Under the pieces are notes generated by a model. The model worked only from the letters and a program-made list of their open reading frames with translations. It was not told the DNA's origin and did not search any database. Positions 1 to 10,566 of a stretch of DNA of 64,000 nucleotides are shown here, one piece after another. Both the position numbers and the translations under genes were made by a program. This DNA is from Ferruginibacter albus (GTDB lineage Bacteria; Bacteroidota; Bacteroidia; Chitinophagales; Chitinophagaceae): positions 2,816,001 to 2,880,000 of the forward strand of contig NZ_CP083388.1 in the NCBI RefSeq assembly GCF_020042285.1, given 5' to 3'. Position 1 is the first letter of the stretch, and each line of letters opens with the position of its first letter.

Positions 1-1
1 T

Positions 2-709
2 GAAACGCCTTTCTATCATAACGCTTCTCAAACATTAATTTTTGCAAGCGATGGCAGGGTTGGTATGGGTGCTTTGGATCTTTATAAAAGTACCGGAGAG
101 CTAACTTCTTTAAGTACTCCGGAAAATTTAGGATATCCGATCAACTCATCTAAAGACGACCTTTATTTTTACAGCACTAACAAAGATTCTATTTGGAAAG
201 ATGCGTATATAAGTTCAGACAGGGCTTCTGAATGTTGCTTACAATTAGTAGCCATTAAATATACACCGCCACCGCCACCCGATACTGTAAAGAATATAGT
301 GGTTGACAGCGTTAAACAAGACACAACTGCAATTGTTGCTACAGATAAACAACCAGTGGTGCTTTATTTTGACTTTGATAAATCTTCATTGACAGATTCA
401 GCACAGAATCTTTTAAATTTGATAGCAGAACATCTTCGTGAAAATCCTTCTACTGTATTAGACTTTACAGGATACACAGATGGATTTGGTAGTTCTCCTT
501 ATAATCTTAACCTCTCTAAACAAAGAGCCGAAGCCTGCCGGAAATATTTACTGGACAAGGGTATAACAGACAATCAGATCAAAATTCATTATTTGGGTAA
601 ATGTTGTCCTGTAGCAAATGAAAAAGATGCTTCTGGAAATGATAACCCGGAAGGAAGACAAATGAACCGCAGAGTAGAACTTAAATATATCAGCCCTGTA
701 ACGCTGTAG
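2..709 (+). CDS. OmpA-family envelope protein with PD40 repeat, 5'-truncated by the window
   Basis: The reading frame is open from base 2, so the gene begins upstream of the window. The first visible residues (around 2-100) include the pattern LIFASDGRVGMGALDLY, which is typical of PD40/WD40-like beta-propeller repeats (TLYFASDGxxGxGGxDIY). The last ~110 residues form an OmpA C-terminal peptidoglycan-binding domain: a YFDFDKSSL start, then TGYTDGFGS, then LSKQRAEACRKYLLDKGI, and a final NRRVEL. The architecture is a periplasmic or outer-membrane-anchored protein that binds peptidoglycan. In Bacteroidota, PD40-OmpA proteins are common and some (PorE type) belong to T9SS; which one this is cannot be told from the fragment. 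A nuclease gene follows 31 bases after the stop. An internal ATG at 65 is not the real start because the domain pattern continues upstream of it. Confidence 0.9.
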   Translation, partial: ETPFYHNASQTLIFASDGRVGMGALDLYKSTGELTSLSTPENLGYPINSSKDDLYFYSTNKDSIWKDAYISSDRASECCLQLVAIKYTPPPPPDTVKNIVVDSVKQDTTAIVATDKQPVVLYFDFDKSSLTDSAQNLLNLIAEHLRENPSTVLDFTGYTDGFGSSPYNLNLSKQRAEACRKYLLDKGITDNQIKIHYLGKCCPVANEKDASGNDNPEGRQMNRRVELKYISPVTL

Positions 710-740
710 TAAAAGAAAAAACCTGTTGAACAATATCATT

Positions 741-1607
741 ATGAAGAAGAATAAGATACTTGTAGCGCTTTTATCGTTAGCAGTTTTTTTTGCTTCCTGC
801 GATAAAGAATACAATCCTACAAAACCTCCGGTAACTCCACCGGTTGATACAACTACTTATAAAGACAACGATAACCTATTGTTGGGAAATCCTAGTAATG
901 CTGCACATATCTTGGATAGTGGCGATAATTATTTATTAGATCATCAATATTTCATTTTATCATACAACAAAGACAAAGGCATTCCTAATTGGGTAAGCTG
1001 GCATTTATCGCAAAGTGATCTGGGTTCAACAGATCGTACGGATGATTTTCGTTATGACAATGCATTGCCTCCAGGATGGTACAGACCGGACTATGATGCT
1101 TTTTTCGGAAGTGGCTTTGACAGAGGGCATAATTGTCCTTCTGCAGATAGAACCACTACTGTAACAGCCAACTCAACCACTTTTCTTATGTCGAATATGA
1201 TACCACAGGCGCCTAATAACAACCAGGGAGTTTGGGCAAATTTCGAAGACTATATCCGCACAAGAATCAACACAGCAGGGCAAGAAGCTTACATTATAAT
1301 GGGTAATTACGGCATTGGTGGCGTAGGTGATAACGGTCCTGCCAATTATGTAGATGGGGGGCATGTTACCGTACCGGCTCATATTTGGAAAGTAGTATTG
1401 TTTTTACAAAATGGCAATGATGATCTTAGCCGTATCAATACTTCTACAACCGTTGTAAGCATTGATGTGCCAAATACAAATTCAGTAAGCAGCAGCTGGC
1501 AAACCTACCGTACAAGCGTAGACGCAATTGAAGCTGCAACCGGGCTGGACCTTTTTTCAAGAGTGCCGGTAGATATTCAGGCTGTAATAGAAGCAAAATC
1601 AAACTAA
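741..1607 (+). CDS. Secreted DNA/RNA non-specific endonuclease (NUC1 family), lipoprotein
   Basis: 288 aa from the ATG at 741. An in-frame TTG at 726 is possible, but the ATG gives a clean lipoprotein signal: KKNK, a hydrophobic stretch, then lipobox FASC (Cys ~20). A Pro/Thr-rich linker follows (residues ~25-40). The catalytic core holds FDRGHNCPSADRT (His at ~129), matching the DRGH motif in which His is the general base, and further on NMIPQAPNNNQGVWANFE, matching the N-x-x-x-Q-x-x-x-W-x-x-x-E metal and active-site helix of the family. The product is expected to be anchored in the outer membrane or at the surface and to hydrolyse DNA and RNA for nutrient uptake or defence. The gene stands between an OmpA protein and a convergent giant gene. 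Confidence 0.92.
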   Translation: MKKNKILVALLSLAVFFASCDKEYNPTKPPVTPPVDTTTYKDNDNLLLGNPSNAAHILDSGDNYLLDHQYFILSYNKDKGIPNWVSWHLSQSDLGSTDRTDDFRYDNALPPGWYRPDYDAFFGSGFDRGHNCPSADRTTTVTANSTTFLMSNMIPQAPNNNQGVWANFEDYIRTRINTAGQEAYIIMGNYGIGGVGDNGPANYVDGGHVTVPAHIWKVVLFLQNGNDDLSRINTSTTVVSIDVPNTNSVSSSWQTYRTSVDAIEAATGLDLFSRVPVDIQAVIEAKSN

Positions 1608-1802
1608 CATTTTAGCGCTGTTTTAATCTACTTACCAAGTTCGGAATTATCATTGTGTTGCAGATAACTTCTATCTGAATAAAACACCTGTGACGAGAAT
1701 TAAGCTGAAGCTGAATAAATAACTTTTGTCGATCGTTCAATAGAAAATCATAGTGGAACGGAGCGTCGCCAATGAAGCTCAATCCAGCATCTGCAGCCGG
1801 GA

Positions 1803-1836
1803 AAAAAGACGGGCGGCATAAATGCCGCCCGCAGTT
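1803..1836 (-). terminator. Strong hairpin terminator for the giant PKD gene
   Basis: A perfect 8-bp GC stem (GGGCGGCA at 1811-1818, TGCCGCCC at 1823-1830) with a 4-base loop. Read on the minus strand it is followed by GTCTTTTTTC, a good Rho-independent end for the gene whose stop is at 1855. A weaker T-rich stretch on the plus side means it may also end the nuclease transcript. The rest of 1608-1802 holds no convincing gene. Confidence 0.75.
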
Positions 1837-1854
1837 TATTTTTTAAAATGATTT

Positions 1855-4800
1855 TTAATTTTTCATAATTGTTTTAACAGTACTCAATTTATTAGTTCCT
1901 TTTGAACGAACGTTTACAAAATATATTCCTGTTCTATATCTGCTCATATCCACTGCAATCGTTTTTACTTGCTGATCTGCAGCAACAGTAGCAGTATACA
2001 AAGTAATGCCGCTTACATTGGTTACGGTAACCAGAATTGGTTCGTTTGTTATCGTAAGGTTTGTCAATTGTATATTTAGTGTAGAGCGAGTAGGATTTGG
2101 TCCCATTGTTACTTGTGCCTGCGCCGATGGATTTACCACTACCGAAACAGTATCTCTCGCAACATTACCTTTATTATCTTTCACAGTAAGCATGCATTTG
2201 TAAATTCCTTGAACCAGGTTGGCAAAGTTTGCTCTTGCACTACCTGCATTTGAAATACTTCCTGTTGAAGGTCCGGAAATTTTTGTCCAGCTATAAGAAA
2301 CAATGGTCGTATTAACTGCGGTTCCGCTTCCGTTCAATGTTGCAGTACTTGTTGGCAATGCTATTGACTGGTCAGTCCCTGCATTGGCTGTTAATGCTGT
2401 TACCGGCGCTAACCTACCCTGGTCAACAAACACCTGCATAGTATCCGTTGCTGTAGCACCGCTATTATCCGTAACTGCTAGTGCAAACTGATAAGTTCCT
2501 TGTACCAAACCGGTTATTGTTGTTACAGCAAACGTGCTGTTAGTAATAGTTGCAGCACCTCCGGAAATTTTCGTCCATTGATACGCAACAATATTTCCAT
2601 CACCATCATTACCACTTCCGGTTAAAGTTGCATTGTTAATAGGTAATGTAACTACCTGGTCTGCCCCGGCATTGGCTGTTGGTGCAATGTTTGCTGCAAG
2701 TACAGTTACCTGCATTATATCAACATCAGTGCCACCATAATTATCAGTAACAGTTAATACAAACCGGTATATGCCTTTTTGATCTAATACAACTCCAGCT
2801 GTTTTTGTAGTAGCATTATTGACAATTGCTGTTGAAGGTCCATCCACCTGCGACCATTGGTAGGATGCTACTGTACCATCAACATCCACACCACTACCGG
2901 TAATGCTTACACTATTTAATGGCAACTGTATCGTTTTATCAGGTCCTGCATTAGCAAATGGAGCAATGTTAGCAATTACCTGCATTGTATCCGAAGCAGT
3001 AGCACCCTGGTTGTCAGTTGCTGTTACTACAAACAGGTAAGTGCCTTGAGCAAAAGAAGTGATCGAAGTAGCAGAAGCATCTGCATTATTAATGATAACA
3101 GCTACCGGGCCATCTATTTGTCTCCATTTGTAAGAAACAATATTTCCATCAACATCCAAACCACTTGCTTTTACAGAAACCGTATTGGTTGGAAGTTGTA
3201 TAACCTGATCAGCACCTGCATTTACCATTGGTGCAAGATTTGCTGCTTGAACAACAACCTGCAATGTATCTGTTGCTGTTCCCCCGTCATTATCCGTTGC
3301 AGTCATTGCAAACTGATATACACCTTCTTTTAAGCTGTTTATTATTGCATTGGCGGTGGCTGCGTTACTAATAGTTGCCGATGAAGGTCCTGTGATCTGC
3401 AACCAATTGTATGAAACGATGTCGCCATCTGTATCAGAAGCAGTACCTGTTGTTATAATACTGTCAATTGGTAATTGAATAGTTTGATCGCTGCCGGCAT
3501 TAGCTATTGGCAATACGTTTGGCGCTTTCACAGTTATTTGCACAGTATCAGAACCGGTTGCACCTCTGTTATCTGTTACAGTGAAAACAAATTGATAGAA
3601 CCCTTTTTCCAGATCAGCAATTGCTGTATTTGCTGATGTTGAATCACTGATAGTTGCCAATGAGGGTCCTGCAATTTGTAACCAATTGTATGAAGCGATG
3701 GTTCCGTCTGCATCAAGACCAATACCATTTAATGTAGTGGTTGTAACAGGAAGAATTAATTTCTGGTCGCTACCTGCATTTGCAGTTGGTGACATATTCT
3801 CTTTCACTGTAACCAATACAGTATCTATTGCCGCGGTTCCATTATTATCTGTTACCGTAAGTGCAAATTTATAAGCGCCTTTTATTAATTCAGTAGCTAT
3901 ACAACTGGCAGAAGCTGCATTGGTAATAGTTGACAGAGAAGGACCTGTTACCTGCGACCACTGATAAGAAACGATATTACCATCAGCATCTGTTCCACTA
4001 CCGTTTAAAGTAACTTTATTAACAGGAAGGATTATGATAATTTCATTGGCTCCTGCATTTGCAGTTGGAGGAATATTTACCGGTTTTACAGTAACCTGGA
4101 TGGTATCCGATGCTGTTGCACCCTGGTCATCTGTTACTGTTAATACAAACCGATAAGTTCCTTGTACTAAACCTTTAACTGTTGTAGTTGCAGATGAAGC
4201 ATTTGCAATAGTTGCTGCTCCACCACTCAGTTTTGTCCACGAATAAGATGCAATACTTCCATCTGCATCAGTTCCACTTCCACTTAATATAATTGTATTT
4301 GTTCGTAATTGTATCGTTAGATCAGTACCCGCATTTGAAACCGGCGCTACATTCGTTGCTTTAACAGTTACGCTCAAAGTATCTGTCGCTGTTGCTCCTT
4401 GATTATCGGTTACAGTCAATACAAATTGATATACTCCTTGAGATAAATTATTTACTGTTGTAACTGCTGATGATGCATCTGTTATAGTTGCAGAACCACC
4501 AATTACTGACCAGCTATATGAAGCGATCGTTCCATCTGCATCAACACCGCTGCCGCTTAGGCTTACACTATTTGTTGGCAATTGTATTGTTTGATCAGTA
4601 CCGGCGTTGGCTGTTGGTGCTGCATTCGCTGATCTAACAGTAACCTGAACAGTATCTGTCGCTGTTGCTCCTTGATTGTCGGTTACAGTCAATACAAATT
4701 GATATACTCCTTGAGATAAATTGTTTACTGTTGTAGCTACTGATGAAGCATCTGCAATCGTTGCAGAACCGCCAATCACCGACCAGCTATATGAAGCGAT

Positions 4801-7800
4801 CGTTCCATCTGCATCAACACCGCTGCCGCTTAAGGTTACACTATTTGTTGGCAATTGTATTGTTTGATCAGTACCGGCGTTTGCTGTTGGTGCTGCATTC
4901 GTTGATCTAACAGTAACCTGAACAGTGTCTGTTGCTGTTGCTCCTTGATTGTCGGTTACAGTCAATACAAATTGATATACTCCTTGAGATAAATTGTTTA
5001 CTGTTGTAGCTGCTGATGATGCATCTGCAATCGTTGCAGAACCGCCAATCACCGACCAGCTATATGAAGCGATCGTTCCGTCTGCATCAACACCGCTGCC
5101 GCTTAGGCTTACGCTGTTTGTTGGCAGTTGTATTGATTGATCAACTCCTGCATTTGCTGTTGGTGCTGCATTCGCTGATCTAACAGTAACCTTAATAGTA
5201 TCTGTCGCTGTTGCTCCTTGATTGTCGGTTACAGTCAATACAAATTGATATACTCCTTGAGATAAATTATTTACTGTTGTAACTGCTGATGATGCATCTG
5301 TTATAGTTGCAGAACCGCCAATTACTGACCAGCTATATGAAGCGATCGTTCCATCTGCATCAACACCGCTGCCGCTTAGGCTTACACTATTTGTTGGCAA
5401 TTGTATTGTTTGATCAGTACCGGCGTTTGCTGTTGGTGCTGCATTCGTTGATCTAACAGTAACCTGAACAGTGTCTGTTGCTGTTGCTCCTTGATTGTCG
5501 GTTACAGTCAATACAAATTGATATACTCCTTGAGATAAATTATTTACTGTTGTAGCTGCTGATGATGCATCTGCAATCGTTGCGGAACCGCCAATCACCG
5601 ACCAGCTATATGAAGCGATCGTTCCGTCTGCATCAACACCGCTGCCACTTAAGCTTACACTATTTATTGGCAATTGTATTGTTTGATCATTACCGGCGTT
5701 GGCTGTTGGTACTGCATTCGTTGATCTAACAGTAACCTGAACAGTGTCTGTCGCTGTTGCTCCTTGATTGTCGGTTACAGTCAATACAAATTGGTATACT
5801 CCTTGAGATAAATTGTTTACTGTTGTAGCTGCGGATGATGCATCTGTTATAGTTGCAGAACCACCAATTACTGACCAGCTATATGAAGCGATCGTTCCAT
5901 CTGCATCAATACCTCTGCCGCTTAGGCTTACACTATTAGTTGGCAATTGTATTGTTTGATCATTACCGGCGTTTGCTGTCGGTGCTGCATTCGCTGATCT
6001 AACAGTAACCTGAACAGTATCTGTCGCTGTTGCTCCTTGATTGTCGGTTACAGTCAATACAAATTGATATACTCCTTGAGATAAATTGTTTACTGTTGTA
6101 ACTGCTGATGATGCATCTGTTATAGTTGCAGAACCGCCAATTACTGACCAGCTATATGAAGCGATCGTTCCATCTGCATCAACACCGCTGCCGCTTAAGC
6201 TTACGCTGTTTGTTGGCAGTTGTATTGATTGATCAACTCCTGCATTTGCTGTTGGTGCTGCATTCGCTGATCTAACAGTAACCTGAACAGTATCTGTCGC
6301 TGTTGCTCCTTGATTGTCGGTTACAGTCAATACAAATTGATATACTCCTTGAGATAAATTGTTTACTGTTGTAGCTGCTGATGATGCATCTGCAATCGTT
6401 GCAGAACCGCCAATCACCGACCAGCTATATGAAGCGATCGTTCCGTCTGCATCAACGCCACTACCACTTAAGCTTACGCTGTTTGTTGGCAGTTGTATTG
6501 ATTGATCAACTCCTGCATTTGCTGTTGGTGCTGCATTCGCTGATCTAACAGTAACCTTAATAGTATCTGTCGCTGTTGCTCCTTGATTGTCGGTTACAGT
6601 CAATACAAATTGATATACTCCTTGAGATAAATTATTTACTGTTGTAACTGCTGATGATGCATCTGTTATAGTTGCAGAACCGCCAATTACTGACCAGCTA
6701 TATGAAGCGATCGTTCCGTCTGCATCAACACCGCTGCCGCTTAGGCTTACACTATTTGTTGGCAATTGTATTGTTTGATCAGTACCGGCGTTTGCTGTTG
6801 GTGCTGCATTTGCTGCTTTAACTGTTATTGTAACTGTATCTTTCCCTGTTGCACTTTGGTTATCAGTTACAGTTAATACAAACTGGTAAGTACCTTGTGC
6901 CAAATCCGTAACTGTTGTTGATGCGGAGGATGTACTCGTTATAGTTGCTGTACCGCCACTTAATTTTGTCCATACATAAGAAGCAATTGTTCCGTCTATA
7001 TCTGTTCCACTGCCGCTTAATGAAATATTGTTTGTTGGTAATTGTATTGATTGATTAATTCCTGCGTTTGCCGTTGGCGCTACATTCACTGCTTTAACTG
7101 TTATCTGAACAGTATCACTTGCCGTTGCTCCTTGATTATCTTTCACAGTTAATACAAACTGATAAACGCCTTGATTTAATCCGTTCACTGTCGTAGATGC
7201 AGATGAAGCATTTGCAATTGTTGCTGTGCCATTAATTACTGACCAGTTATATGATGCAATGGAGCCATCTGCGTCAATACCATTTCCATTTAATAAGACA
7301 GAGCTCATTGGCAACTGAATAACCTGATCATTACCGGCATTTGCAATTGGATCACCATTTGCTGCAAGAACATTAATCAATACTGTATCATTAGTAGTCG
7401 CGCCCTGATTATCGGCTACAGTCAATACAAATTGATACACTCCTTGAGATAAATTGCTTACAGTTGTAGTTGCTGATGATGCGTCTGTAATAGTTGCAGA
7501 ACCGCCACTTAATGTTGCCCACGTATAAGATGCAATCGTTCCATCTGCGTCCGTACCGCTACCGCTTAATGAAATATTATTGGTTGGTAATTGTATTGTT
7601 TGATCAGTACCCGCATTTGCTGTTGGTGCTGCATTTGCTGCTTTAACTGTTACAGTAACTGTATCTTTTGCTGCTGCACTTTGGTTATCAGTTACAGTTA
7701 ATACAAACTGGTAAGTGCCTTGTACCAAACCCGTAACTGTTGTTGCTGCGGAGGATGCACTCGTTATAGTTGCTGTACCGCCACTCAATTTTGTCCATGC

Positions 7801-10566
7801 GTATGATGCAATTGAACCATCAGCATCTGTACCATTACCACTTAAGCTTACGCTAGTAGTTGGTAATTGTATTGTTTGTGCTAAACCCGCATTTGCTGTT
7901 GGTGCTGCATTTGCTGCTTTAACTGTTACAGTAACTGTATCTTTTGCTGCTGCACTTTGGTTATCAATTACAGTTAATACAAACTGGTAAGTACCTTGTA
8001 CTAATCCTGTAACTGTTGTTGATGCGGAGGATGCACTCGTTATGGTTGCTGCTCCACCGCTTAATTTTGTCCATGCATAAAATGCAATAGAACCATCAGC
8101 ATCGGTACCACTGCCACTTAATGAAATATTATTAGTTGGTAATTGTATTGTTTGTGCTAAGCCAGCATTTGCTGTTGGTGCTGCATTTGCTGCTTTAACT
8201 GTTACAGTAACTGTATCTTTTGCTGTTGCACTTTGGTTATCAGTTACAGTTAATACAAACTGGTAAGTGCCTTGTGCCAAACCCGCAACTGTTGTTGATG
8301 CAGACGATGCACTCGTTATAGTTGCTGTACCGCCACTCAATTTTGTCCATGCATAAGATGCAATTGTTCCGTCTGCATCGGTACCACTTCCGCTTAATGA
8401 AATATTATTGGTTGGTAATTGTATTGTTTGATCAGTACCGGCATTTGCTGTTGGTGCTGCATTTGCTGCTTTAACTGTTACAGTAACTGTATCTTTTGCT
8501 GTTGCACTTTGGTTATCAGTTACAGTTAATACAAACTGGTAAGTGCCTTGTGCCAAACCCGTAACTGTTGTTGATGCGGAGGATGCACTCGTTATAGTTG
8601 CTGCACCACCGCTTAATTTTGTCCATGCATAAGATGCAATAGAACCATCAGCATCTGTACCACTGCCACTTAAGCTTACGCTAGTAGTTGGTAATTGTAT
8701 TGTTTGTGCTAAACCCGCATTTGCTGTTGGTGCTGCATTTGCTGCTTTAACTGTTACAGTAACTGTATCTTTTGCTGCTGCACTTTGGTTATCAGTTACA
8801 GTTAATACAAACTGGTATGTGCCTTGTACCAAACCCGTAACTGTTGTTGATGTGGAGGATGCACTCGTTATGGTTGCTGCACCACCGCTTAATTTTGTCC
8901 ACGCATATGATGCAATTGTTCCGTCTGCATCGGTACCACTGCCGCTTAATGAAATATTATTGGTTGGTAATTGTATCGTTTGATTCGTCCCCGCATTTGC
9001 TGTTGGTGCTGCATTAGTTACTATAGCAGGTACAAAGAAAGAAGGCGCACCGGTTAATGCTACTGTTTTACCCGCTACTGTTGTAGCATTTGTATTAGCA
9101 TAATCCCATTCCATTCTGTTTCCTGAAAATGCAAAAGGGAAAGTGTAAGATGCACTTGCCGCTTCACTTTGGTCGATGGTTGTTTTTGCCCAAAGTACAT
9201 ACGTGTATGTTCCGTCACTTGCTTTAAACGCTCCACCGCCTATTGTTGAAGGCAAGTTTAATAAGGTCGTTTGCGCTGCATCATATGTTTTACCATATAA
9301 TAATTTTGATTCGGTTCTTGTGGCATAGATCTGTTGTGTTATCGGAGCATTAGCAATGGTTGTAGTAGCCGGTGTTAAATTTCCATATACACCCATTACG
9401 TTAAATACACCGCTTGCATCCGCCCCGTTTCCTAAACCATATTTATAGGATTGCAATATTCCTAATTGCTGATGTAATATGTTTGCCTTAATAATAAAAT
9501 TATTTGCTGCGTCCGGGGCACCCCATTGACCGCTTACAGTTGCCTGTCCAAGGTCAAATTCTGTTATGATGAATTTTTTTGTTGGATAAGTGACATCATC
9601 ATATTTATATTTAGTCAATACTGCTTTAAACTGTTGCAAATATTCGTTTGCTACGGAAGCCATACCATCCGAGTGGCGACGACAAACCATTGCTCCTTTA
9701 CTATTATCCCAGTAACAGGTATTGTATGTAGGATAATAGTGATAGCTGATCACATCAAAATAAGCACCGCCCTTTAAAGGATAATCAGTCGTAACACTTC
9801 CGTCAACAGGATTATCTGTATTTCTTAATAATGCATCTAAGAATGGAGGATACCCCAGACCACCTGTACAAACATAGCTGTTAGGGTTAAGTCTTTTTAT
9901 TACATCATAACACACATGCATCATGCGTATGTAATATTGAATAGGCGCTAAAACGTTTGTCAATTCTGCAGGTGCAGGATTTGTTTTTCCCCAATAACCG
10001 GCTGAGCTTGCGTCCCACCCGTTATTTCCGTAAGTAAAATCTGCTTCGTTCACTACTTCATAAAATTTCACATAAGGTCCGTAAGTGTTTACTGTTTTAT
10101 ATATATAAGCAGCTAATGTATTGGCCGGATTGATCTGAGTCTTTCCTGCATCTAACCAGATAGGCAGATACATTCCTTTAAACGTTTTTGCTCTTTCTGC
10201 ACAACCGGGAAAAACAATTGTATCCCTGTCATCCGGTGTACCCCAACCTATATCATTTGGAGCACCAACGAATACAGCGATATCTTTCATTCCTAATTGC
10301 TGATAATATTTAAAAGCATCTAAGCGTGAGTTGATACCATAGCCGGTAATTAATTGATCTGACAAAGAAGGACGAATGGATCTTGCGCCAGAGTTGTACG
10401 CAAGTGTTGCAATATCCTGATCGGTAAATTGATTACCGAACCAGCCCATATTACTTCCATAAGTAAATGCGCCTGTGTAAGGAACCACAGCGCCAAAATC
10501 ATTGGCAGTTTGTGCGTGTACGCACAAGGTCACAAAGGTTACGAAAACGACTAATAATTTTCTCAT
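1855..10566 (-). CDS. Giant T9SS-exported protein: clan GH-A-like glycosidase domain, 25 PKD-like repeats, C-terminal sorting domain
   Basis: 2903 aa. Residues 1-18 are a signal peptide ending VHAQ. Residues ~20-515 resemble a TIM-barrel glycoside hydrolase of clan GH-A. YEVVNEAD (Glu ~174) fits the acid/base Asn-Glu motif and FIITEFDLG (Glu ~335) fits the strand-7 nucleophile; the exact GH family is not clear. Residues ~517-2800 are 25 tandem PKD/K319-like immunoglobulin-fold repeats of about 91 aa, each starting APTANAGxDQTIQLP and containing GTDADGTIASYxW, QGxYQFVLTVTDNQ and DTVxVTV. The final ~85 residues (VTMGPNPTRSTLNI... to GIYFVNV... to KTIMKN) are a type A T9SS C-terminal sorting domain, so the protein should be exported and attached or released at the surface. 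The repeats probably form a long stalk or bind polysaccharide. The likely substrate is a polymer; which one is unknown. Confidence 0.9.
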   Translation of the reverse strand: MRKLLVVFVTFVTLCVHAQTANDFGAVVPYTGAFTYGSNMGWFGNQFTDQDIATLAYNSGARSIRPSLSDQLITGYGINSRLDAFKYYQQLGMKDIAVFVGAPNDIGWGTPDDRDTIVFPGCAERAKTFKGMYLPIWLDAGKTQINPANTLAAYIYKTVNTYGPYVKFYEVVNEADFTYGNNGWDASSAGYWGKTNPAPAELTNVLAPIQYYIRMMHVCYDVIKRLNPNSYVCTGGLGYPPFLDALLRNTDNPVDGSVTTDYPLKGGAYFDVISYHYYPTYNTCYWDNSKGAMVCRRHSDGMASVANEYLQQFKAVLTKYKYDDVTYPTKKFIITEFDLGQATVSGQWGAPDAANNFIIKANILHQQLGILQSYKYGLGNGADASGVFNVMGVYGNLTPATTTIANAPITQQIYATRTESKLLYGKTYDAAQTTLLNLPSTIGGGAFKASDGTYTYVLWAKTTIDQSEAASASYTFPFAFSGNRMEWDYANTNATTVAGKTVALTGAPSFFVPAIVTNAAPTANAGTNQTIQLPTNNISLSGSGTDADGTIASYAWTKLSGGAATITSASSTSTTVTGLVQGTYQFVLTVTDNQSAAAKDTVTVTVKAANAAPTANAGLAQTIQLPTTSVSLSGSGTDADGSIASYAWTKLSGGAATITSASSASTTVTGLAQGTYQFVLTVTDNQSATAKDTVTVTVKAANAAPTANAGTDQTIQLPTNNISLSGSGTDADGTIASYAWTKLSGGTATITSASSASTTVAGLAQGTYQFVLTVTDNQSATAKDTVTVTVKAANAAPTANAGLAQTIQLPTNNISLSGSGTDADGSIAFYAWTKLSGGAATITSASSASTTVTGLVQGTYQFVLTVIDNQSAAAKDTVTVTVKAANAAPTANAGLAQTIQLPTTSVSLSGNGTDADGSIASYAWTKLSGGTATITSASSAATTVTGLVQGTYQFVLTVTDNQSAAAKDTVTVTVKAANAAPTANAGTDQTIQLPTNNISLSGSGTDADGTIASYTWATLSGGSATITDASSATTTVSNLSQGVYQFVLTVADNQGATTNDTVLINVLAANGDPIANAGNDQVIQLPMSSVLLNGNGIDADGSIASYNWSVINGTATIANASSASTTVNGLNQGVYQFVLTVKDNQGATASDTVQITVKAVNVAPTANAGINQSIQLPTNNISLSGSGTDIDGTIASYVWTKLSGGTATITSTSSASTTVTDLAQGTYQFVLTVTDNQSATGKDTVTITVKAANAAPTANAGTDQTIQLPTNSVSLSGSGVDADGTIASYSWSVIGGSATITDASSAVTTVNNLSQGVYQFVLTVTDNQGATATDTIKVTVRSANAAPTANAGVDQSIQLPTNSVSLSGSGVDADGTIASYSWSVIGGSATIADASSAATTVNNLSQGVYQFVLTVTDNQGATATDTVQVTVRSANAAPTANAGVDQSIQLPTNSVSLSGSGVDADGTIASYSWSVIGGSATITDASSAVTTVNNLSQGVYQFVLTVTDNQGATATDTVQVTVRSANAAPTANAGNDQTIQLPTNSVSLSGRGIDADGTIASYSWSVIGGSATITDASSAATTVNNLSQGVYQFVLTVTDNQGATATDTVQVTVRSTNAVPTANAGNDQTIQLPINSVSLSGSGVDADGTIASYSWSVIGGSATIADASSAATTVNNLSQGVYQFVLTVTDNQGATATDTVQVTVRSTNAAPTANAGTDQTIQLPTNSVSLSGSGVDADGTIASYSWSVIGGSATITDASSAVTTVNNLSQGVYQFVLTVTDNQGATATDTIKVTVRSANAAPTANAGVDQSIQLPTNSVSLSGSGVDADGTIASYSWSVIGGSATIADASSAATTVNNLSQGVYQFVLTVTDNQGATATDTVQVTVRSTNAAPTANAGTDQTIQLPTNSVTLSGSGVDADGTIASYSWSVIGGSATIADASSVATTVNNLSQGVYQFVLTVTDNQGATATDTVQVTVRSANAAPTANAGTDQTIQLPTNSVSLSGSGVDADGTIASYSWSVIGGSATITDASSAVTTVNNLSQGVYQFVLTVTDNQGATATDTLSVTVKATNVAPVSNAGTDLTIQLRTNTIILSGSGTDADGSIASYSWTKLSGGAATIANASSATTTVKGLVQGTYRFVLTVTDDQGATASDTIQVTVKPVNIPPTANAGANEIIIILPVNKVTLNGSGTDADGNIVSYQWSQVTGPSLSTITNAASASCIATELIKGAYKFALTVTDNNGTAAIDTVLVTVKENMSPTANAGSDQKLILPVTTTTLNGIGLDADGTIASYNWLQIAGPSLATISDSTSANTAIADLEKGFYQFVFTVTDNRGATGSDTVQITVKAPNVLPIANAGSDQTIQLPIDSIITTGTASDTDGDIVSYNWLQITGPSSATISNAATANAIINSLKEGVYQFAMTATDNDGGTATDTLQVVVQAANLAPMVNAGADQVIQLPTNTVSVKASGLDVDGNIVSYKWRQIDGPVAVIINNADASATSITSFAQGTYLFVVTATDNQGATASDTMQVIANIAPFANAGPDKTIQLPLNSVSITGSGVDVDGTVASYQWSQVDGPSTAIVNNATTKTAGVVLDQKGIYRFVLTVTDNYGGTDVDIMQVTVLAANIAPTANAGADQVVTLPINNATLTGSGNDGDGNIVAYQWTKISGGAATITNSTFAVTTITGLVQGTYQFALAVTDNSGATATDTMQVFVDQGRLAPVTALTANAGTDQSIALPTSTATLNGSGTAVNTTIVSYSWTKISGPSTGSISNAGSARANFANLVQGIYKCMLTVKDNKGNVARDTVSVVVNPSAQAQVTMGPNPTRSTLNIQLTNLTITNEPILVTVTNVSGITLYTATVAADQQVKTIAVDMSRYRTGIYFVNVRSKGTNKLSTVKTIMKN
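4350..6810. repeat. Nine near-identical 273-bp tandem units inside the giant gene
   Basis: Repeat units 9-17 of the protein map here. Each is 91 codons (273 bp), and the recurring word GATCTAACAGTAACC falls at 273-base steps (for example 4631 and 4904). The units differ by only a few substitutions, while the flanking units (2180-4350 and 6810-9020) are diverged. The block units 9-10 (TDQT/IKV followed by VDQS/ADASSAATT) recurs as units 14-15, which suggests that pairs of units were copied together. Confidence 0.9.

Noticed and set aside
4350..6810. CRISPR-like periodicity
   Set aside because: Units are 273 bp with no short direct repeats and spacers; the period is a whole number of codons of one protein.
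7715..7990. Open frames antisense to the PKD repeats
   Set aside because: They recur with the repeat period and are shadows of the coding strand.
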